From assembly GCA_013414745.1 (NCBI GenBank), contig CP058707.1, positions 836,259 through 860,121 of the forward strand: a DNA stretch of 23,863 bases. Direction: 5' to 3'. The notes under the pieces are model-generated. The model ran no database searches, had not been told where the DNA came from, and saw nothing but the letters and a program-made list of their open reading frames with translations. Origin of the DNA: Bacteroidota bacterium. Its GTDB lineage: Bacteria; Bacteroidota; Bacteroidia; Chitinophagales; Chitinophagaceae. Positions 21,301-23,863 of the stretch are shown one piece after another. The stretch's first letter is position 1. Each line of letters starts with the position of its first letter. Made by a program: the position numbers and the translations under genes.

Positions 21301-22404
21301 TTTTAAAGTTCGAATAACGATTCAATATAGAACCCGGACCAGGAGCAACAGTAGTACAACCAGTTACGCCTGCATAAGCTGGATTTGTAGAACCTGTTCC
21401 AACAGTCACACTATAAATTTCTTCATCCTGAGTGTTTGTTGGAAGCGAAGTACAATAACAACTAAGAAAGTTGTTCGTAGTTACCAAAATAGGTGTAGTA
21501 ATGTCGCTGAGTCCACTGTTAGTACATGTAACTGTACAACGGTAATATTTGTTGGAAGTTTGACTCGTAGCTTGAGATAATGAAGTTCCGACAGTAGCAA
21601 CATTTAGTGTAAAGGCAGCATCATCTGCTGATTCCCATAAATACGTAATTCCGGTACCGTTAGTGGCACCAGTTAAACCCAATGTGAAAGGAGCAGAAGG
21701 ACAAACTGAACCAGGTGTTGTTGTAGCAGTACCTGCAACAGGTTGACCGCTACAAGCCGTAGCTGGTATGTAATTAACGAATCCAATAAATCCACGAGGA
21801 TTATTGATTGGTGATGCCATGGTACCACCATAACCGTAGCTCGCACAAGAATTCAAAACGAGATCACCTGAAGTGAAAGAACACGTTTGTGTACCCACCG
21901 TCGAGTAACGAATACTTCCTGCTGTTGTAGAGAAAGATGCAGCACCAGCGGAAGTAACGTGTTGCAAACAGAAACGAACCTGAGTTTGAGGGGCGATAAC
22001 ATAAGTCATACCACTAATCCAGGTAGTTGCCGTAGATCCTGAACCTATAGTGTTTGAGGTTGTTACCAAAGCCGTATTACTGCCGATATCTGTCCAACCA
22101 TTGGCAGCAGTAATTGCACCGGCTGCACCTGGAGCAACACCATAGGTAGCCGCTTTAGCATACAAACGAGCAGTTCCCGTTCCGGTAAAGCCAGCTACAC
22201 TCCGATATCGGTAAGGATATACGAATCGGTCAAGCTGTTGTTTGAAATACTAAACACCACAACCGACGAACCATTGTTATTTGCAAAGGTGGTTGTAATG
22301 CTTTGAGCGAACGATGAAGTTGCTGGCAAAATCAGGGTGGCTAAAGCCATCAGAAGCGCCTGCGTCCATCGCGTCACATTGTTTTTAATCATTGTTTTTG
22401 TCAT
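17805..22404 (-). CDS. Gene F: large surface protein with four Ig-like/GEVED modules and EF-hand C-terminus, frameshifted (reconstructed span)
   Basis: About 1530 residues from ATG 22404 (ATG 22392 also possible); signal peptide around ALLMALATLILPATSSFAQS. After an N-terminal domain of about 200 residues that I do not recognise, four modules follow. Each has an Ig-like part (PGNTIASAASVCP ... LSLQN ... YRCLVDCGGNSAYSVEV) and a GEVED domain with AIWIDYNQNGTF and MRV elements, ending in GETEDYLIDI, GETEDYIIDI, GECEDYDVTI and GETEDYNITI near 20980, 20230, 19450 and 18415. An FN3-like domain (YDVYVQADCGGSG) sits between modules 3 and 4. The C-terminus repeats that of gene D: GYYDVNTSAMQPVLLNS, EF-hand loops DVNQDGVVDGLDF and DFNGDGIVDGLDF, end FVGMVTP. 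Frame changes fall near 22194, 19650, 19310, 18905, 18595 and 18440. Likely surface adhesin; GEVED domains are extracellular but of unknown role. Confidence 0.8.
18565..18912 (-). CDS. Gene F, open segment 5: start of GEVED 4
   Basis: STVASTPVMVGMSVPTSCYC, FAQSVEIVGTTLNNNSGASA, TTATLNPGTTYTINVVTG and AAWIDYSQNGVLND. The following frames give SNVELIGEAYDLGAST, then FTVPAGLPTGTYRLRVREAI and FFGETEDYNITIAPAQ. Confidence 0.65.
   Translation of the reverse strand: MLGPSTVASTPVMVGMSVPTSCYCIPTYSSGTGFGDFAQSVEIVGTTLNNNSGASASPFYTLYPQSGSTTATLNPGTTYTINVVTGTYTINDVAAWIDYSQNGVLNDRLECGTYW
18788..19339 (-). CDS. Gene F, open segment 4: FN3-like end and fourth Ig-like part
   Basis: In frame from LGYTPGSGTVVPVTTNTGAV: CGTTYDVYVQADCGGSGPST, then TPAPGNTIASAATVCPTETL, YQWYASPDGVTYSPVGTG and YYYCDVTCAR. 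The stretch after CAR is out of frame. Confidence 0.7.
   Translation of the reverse strand: MWRQPGIWNSDLGYTPGSGTVVPVTTNTGAVINSMVCGTTYDVYVQADCGGSGPSTWVGPIAVTTGLCPCTTPAPGNTIASAATVCPTETLVLSLQNATPGFGVTYQWYASPDGVTYSPVGTGAATYSTTQSAATYYYCDVTCARSINSSLYTSHGWNECSYIVLLYSNVLKWYRIWRFCSIS
19242..19529 (-). CDS. Gene F, open segment 3: end of GEVED 3 and start of FN3-like domain
   Basis: MRVRENYAMSGGLIDPCAPY, TWGECEDYDVTIDPPLPCPA, then ASFNWNVGCVETAWNLEFG. The frame is also open upstream to about 19650 (TGTFPIAVPCNPTPGTYR). Cys replaces the usual residue inside GEVED, keeping the acidic core. Confidence 0.7.
   Translation of the reverse strand: MRVRENYAMSGGLIDPCAPYTWGECEDYDVTIDPPLPCPAPSAFALVSGSITPTGASFNWNVGCVETAWNLEFGPRIYSWKWYCCSCNHKYRCSY
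19502..22165 (-). CDS. Gene F, open segment 2: N-terminal domain, three Ig-like parts, GEVED 1-2 and start of GEVED 3
   Basis: Longest open stretch of F. It has VRFCLQHVTSAGAASFST in the N-terminal domain, then Ig-like (YLWESADDAAFTLNV), GEVED 1 (GIWIDYNQDGDYNDAGET, YGYGETEDYLIDI), Ig-like, GEVED 2 (AIWIDYNQNGTFETSEY, RTWGETEDYIIDI), Ig-like, and the start of GEVED 3 (AVWIDLNANGI). The last 37 or so residues are out of frame; the true continuation is NFETPSERIGFTSGTIG. Confidence 0.85.
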   Translation of the reverse strand: MYAKAATYGVAPGAAGAITAANGWTDIGSNTALVTTSNTIGSGSTATTWISGMTYVIAPQTQVRFCLQHVTSAGAASFSTTAGSIRYSTVGTQTCSFTSGDLVLNSCASYGYGGTMASPINNPRGFIGFVNYIPATACSGQPVAGTATTTPGSVCPSAPFTLGLTGATNGTGITYLWESADDAAFTLNVATVGTSLSQATSQTSNKYYRCTVTCTNSGLSDITTPILVTTNNFLSCYCTSLPTNTQDEEIYSVTVGTGSTNPAYAGVTGCTTVAPGPGSILNRYSNFKTLAPITTVMQGDLVPFTVEENECDGATFYAFGTGIWIDYNQDGDYNDAGETILQEGATAAGPRNVTGNFTVPFTALTGITTMRVIVAEGVSGAGLTPCLGYGYGETEDYLIDIQAATPCTGTPTPGNTIASAASVCPGSIVNLSLQNQTIGTGVTYQWESADDAAFTLNVQTLGTLPIQTANPTTPTYYRCLVDCGGNSAYSVEVLVGISPFLNCYCATGLGGSCAINAMSSVEIATTTLNNVTSGCTGPYNAFPASGSTTATLLAGNPYTMNVGVIAGSNTQVAIWIDYNQNGTFETSEYTLINGNIPSGTTGSGSFTIPLTALSGQTGMRVRSDWQGTTAWTSADACTNRTWGETEDYIIDIQLPAPCSGVPAPGNTIASATTFCAPASPITLSLQNPNLGTGITYQWEQADDQAFTLGVVSLGTGQTQSVTPSQASTWYRCLVDCGGNSAYSVEVNITQNPPTACYCTPTYSTGKTAGDLISNVVISGTTLANNTGTAAVNPAYTYFPASLGANYTANMTAGNTYNVSVTIGSFNNQGIAVWIDLNANGILKHHLSVLVSQAELSVRHLVQVHSRSPFLVIQHRVPTACVFARTMP
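22195..22404 (-). CDS. Gene F, open segment 1: signal peptide and N-terminus
   Basis: MTKTMIKNNVTRWTQALLMA, then LATLILPATSSFAQS and TTTFANNNGSSVVVFSISNN. The TAG after LTDIGV is a frame change; the next frame continues VAGFTGTGTARLYAKAATYG. Confidence 0.75.
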   Translation of the reverse strand: MTKTMIKNNVTRWTQALLMALATLILPATSSFAQSITTTFANNNGSSVVVFSISNNSLTDSYILTDIGV

Positions 22405-22662
22405 GTTTATTTTTTTGTTGAAAAGATTTTTTTAAAAAATAGCTTTTGATGGTGATTTGATTCAGGTTCCATCTAATACAGTATGCTTTACCATGTGCTA
22501 AGGGGTTTTAAGGTGAACAATAGTTTTTGTCTTTGAAAATTTCTTGCAAGTTAATTGTTAATCACAGGATTTCAAAGATTCCCCTCAGATATTTTGTTAA
22601 TGAAAAACACATATAATTACAAAATAAATGTATGGGAATAATTAAAAACCCTTTGTGCCAAT

Positions 22663-22770
22663 TTAGAAATAGCAGGCTACAATTTCCTCCAAACCCGCGA
22701 ATTTGATGGCTTCCGCTTTTTCGCGTTCATCGGGAATCGATTTGCCCGAATGGATATAATTACAACATTT
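22663..22770 (-). pseudogene. Coding-like remnant, 3' end of an unidentified gene
   Basis: The minus strand reads NYIHSGKSIPDEREKAEAIK, then FAGLEEIVACYF and a TAA at 22663-22665. Composition is protein-like (charged amphipathic helix) and richer in G+C than its flanks, but there is no start codon and in-frame stops lie in the AT-rich tract upstream. It may be the 3' end of a lost gene or a small gene broken by a base error. Confidence 0.35.
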
Positions 22771-22794
22771 TATATATTATATATATTAAAATGT
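22765..22794. repeat. AT-rich inverted repeat
   Basis: ACATTTTA (22765-22772) and TAAAATGT (22787-22794) flank an alternating TA core. It lies downstream of galE and could act as a weak terminator stem or simply be a bent AT tract. Confidence 0.4.
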
Positions 22795-22853
22795 GTTCTT
22801 GTCTAGGTCTTGAATCCGTCAATTTTAACACTATGCGACGTGGTGATGTAGAT

Positions 22854-23863
22854 TCATTTTAAGCAATTACCCACCCAGGTTTTCTGAAACGGCTGTATGT
22901 ATTTTATGTTCAGGCCCATTGCATCGATGGCCCGGATACTATTCAGAGGCCTTTTCATCGCTAATTCCCAATTCCAGGCGGTGCGCATCATCTCATCAAT
23001 TCCATATTGCGCCTTCCAGCCCAATCGATCCCTGACCAATTGATTGTTCGCATAAATGGCGATTACATCTCCTGCCCTGCGTGCACCGAGTTCATAATTC
23101 AGGCTTACACCACTCACCCGTTCAAAGGCCTTAATCGCTTCCAGAACCGACACCCCTTCACCCGTGCCTAAATTCATAATTTCACAATTGGTGGCATTCC
23201 GTCCATTCAGCATATACTCCAATGCCAGCGTATGCGCCCGGGCAATATCTACTACATGAATATAATCGCGGATACAGGAACCGTCACGCGTCGGATAATC
23301 ACTGCCCCAAACATACATTTTCTCCAGTTTGCCAATGGCGGTCTGCGTAATTACCGGAACCAGATTATTGGGTTTGTCAATAGGCACTTCACCGATACTT
23401 GCTGAAGGGTGAGCGCCAACAGGATTAAAATAGCGCAAAAGGATGGCATTGGAAGGATGCACCCGGCAATAATCTTTTATGATTTGCTCCCCCATTTGTT
23501 TGGTCGCCGCATAAGCACACTCCGGTTGGGCAAGAGGCGTATCTTCCGTCACCGGCAACTGTTCTACATTACCATACACTGAACAGGAAGAGGAGAAGAC
23601 AAAATTCCGGACATTAAACTCTTTAATACAACGAAGGATATTTAAGAGTCCGTACAAATTATTTTCGTAATACATCAAAGGTTGTTCAACACTTTCTCCT
23701 ACTGCTTTATACGCTGCAAAGTGAATAATGCCCGCGATATCTTTATGTTCCAGAAAAACTGAACGAACAGCTTCCTGTTGGCATAAATCTATAGCATAGT
23801 TCTTTACACGTTTCCCGGTAATTTTTTCAACTCCATCAAACGAATCCGGCCGGGAGCGTGAAA
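22854..23863 (-). CDS. galE: UDP-glucose 4-epimerase GalE, 5' truncated
   Basis: Interconverts UDP-glucose and UDP-galactose in the cytoplasm, using bound NAD, and feeds galactose use and surface polysaccharide synthesis. The frame is open to the right edge (first visible residues SRPDSFDGVEKITGK), so about 35 residues including the GxxGxxG NAD loop are missing. Visible family marks are IIHFAAYKAVGESV, the Ser of FSSSCSVYG, the catalytic YAATK (YxxxK), LLRYFNPVGAHPS, PNNLVPVITQTAIG, DYPTRDGSCIRDYIHVVDIA, NLGTGEGVSVLEAI and RRAGDVIAIYANN. It is an SDR-fold enzyme of near normal length. The C-terminal 30 or so residues after WNWELA go beyond the usual end of GalE; restoring one base there would give a stop at 22939-22941. 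It is separate from the surface-protein array by more than 400 bp. Confidence 0.93.
   Translation of the reverse strand, partial: SRSRPDSFDGVEKITGKRVKNYAIDLCQQEAVRSVFLEHKDIAGIIHFAAYKAVGESVEQPLMYYENNLYGLLNILRCIKEFNVRNFVFSSSCSVYGNVEQLPVTEDTPLAQPECAYAATKQMGEQIIKDYCRVHPSNAILLRYFNPVGAHPSASIGEVPIDKPNNLVPVITQTAIGKLEKMYVWGSDYPTRDGSCIRDYIHVVDIARAHTLALEYMLNGRNATNCEIMNLGTGEGVSVLEAIKAFERVSGVSLNYELGARRAGDVIAIYANNQLVRDRLGWKAQYGIDEMMRTAWNWELAMKRPLNSIRAIDAMGLNIKYIQPFQKTWVGNCLK

Larger units (their letters stand above)
18400..21760 (-). repeat. Four Ig-like/GEVED modules of about 700-900 bp in gene F
   Basis: The lead PGNTIASAxxVCP recurs in modules 2-4 and a divergent form (AGTATTTPGSVCP) in module 1. The GETEDY-type motif recurs four times. 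The modules are similar in protein but have diverged in DNA, so this is an older amplification than the 27-residue arrays. Confidence 0.8.
22405..22853 (-). other. AT-rich intergenic region between galE and gene F
   Basis: About 450 bp, AT-rich, holding the upstream region of gene F and the 3' flank of galE. I see a coding-like remnant (22663-22770) and an AT-rich inverted repeat (22765-22794), but no confident promoter. Confidence 0.6.

Noticed and set aside
534..22404. Array of true pseudogenes
   Set aside because: Breaks are evenly spread single-base frame changes with intact family sequence on both sides and no nonsense substitutions among those traced. Sequence error explains this better, though reads are needed to settle it.
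22560..22640. Bacteroidota-type promoter (TAnnTTTG with an upstream TTTG) for gene F
   Set aside because: Only partial matches such as AATCTTTG were found, without a correctly spaced upstream element.

Overview
The window comes from a member of the Bacteroidota that uses the type IX secretion system (T9SS). Three proteins end in T9SS type-A sorting domains, the proteins are Thr/Ser/Gly-rich multi-domain surface proteins of the GEVED, Ig-like, fibronectin-III and beta-helix kinds, and start codons lie in A-rich contexts without Shine-Dalgarno sequences. I cannot name the genus. No rRNA, tRNA, CRISPR array, insertion sequence or integrase is visible.

Layout. Gene A (1-522, +) is the 3' end of a protein with a clan-CD-like His/Cys arrangement. 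It converges on five very large genes that all run leftward. In transcription order these are F (22404-17805, four Ig-like plus GEVED modules and an EF-hand C-terminus), E (17719-13934, 19 tandem 27-residue Cys repeats, two FN3 domains, T9SS tail), D (13687-6275, about 2470 residues: beta-helix, many Ig-like domains, the same EF-hand C-terminus as F), C (6188-2900, paralogue of E with 13 repeats) and B (2521-534, shares the N-terminal domain of C and E but has no repeats; T9SS tail). The right edge holds galE (23863 to 22854 or about 22939, -), cut at its 5' end.

The array looks like a duplicated two-gene unit: an EF-hand-ended giant followed after about 85 bp by a T9SS-tailed repeat protein (F-E and D-C), with a hairpin about 10 nt after the first stop in both units. 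B is a third copy of the second partner. The likely role is secreted or cell-surface adhesion or matrix structure; this is inferred from architecture only.

All five large genes are interrupted by single-base frame changes, more than 20 in total. I found no in-frame nonsense substitution at the breaks I traced, and most breaks are repaired by restoring one lost base. This looks like an unpolished long-read or metagenomic consensus rather than gene decay. I therefore give each gene as a reconstructed span and list its open segments separately, so a reader can use either view.
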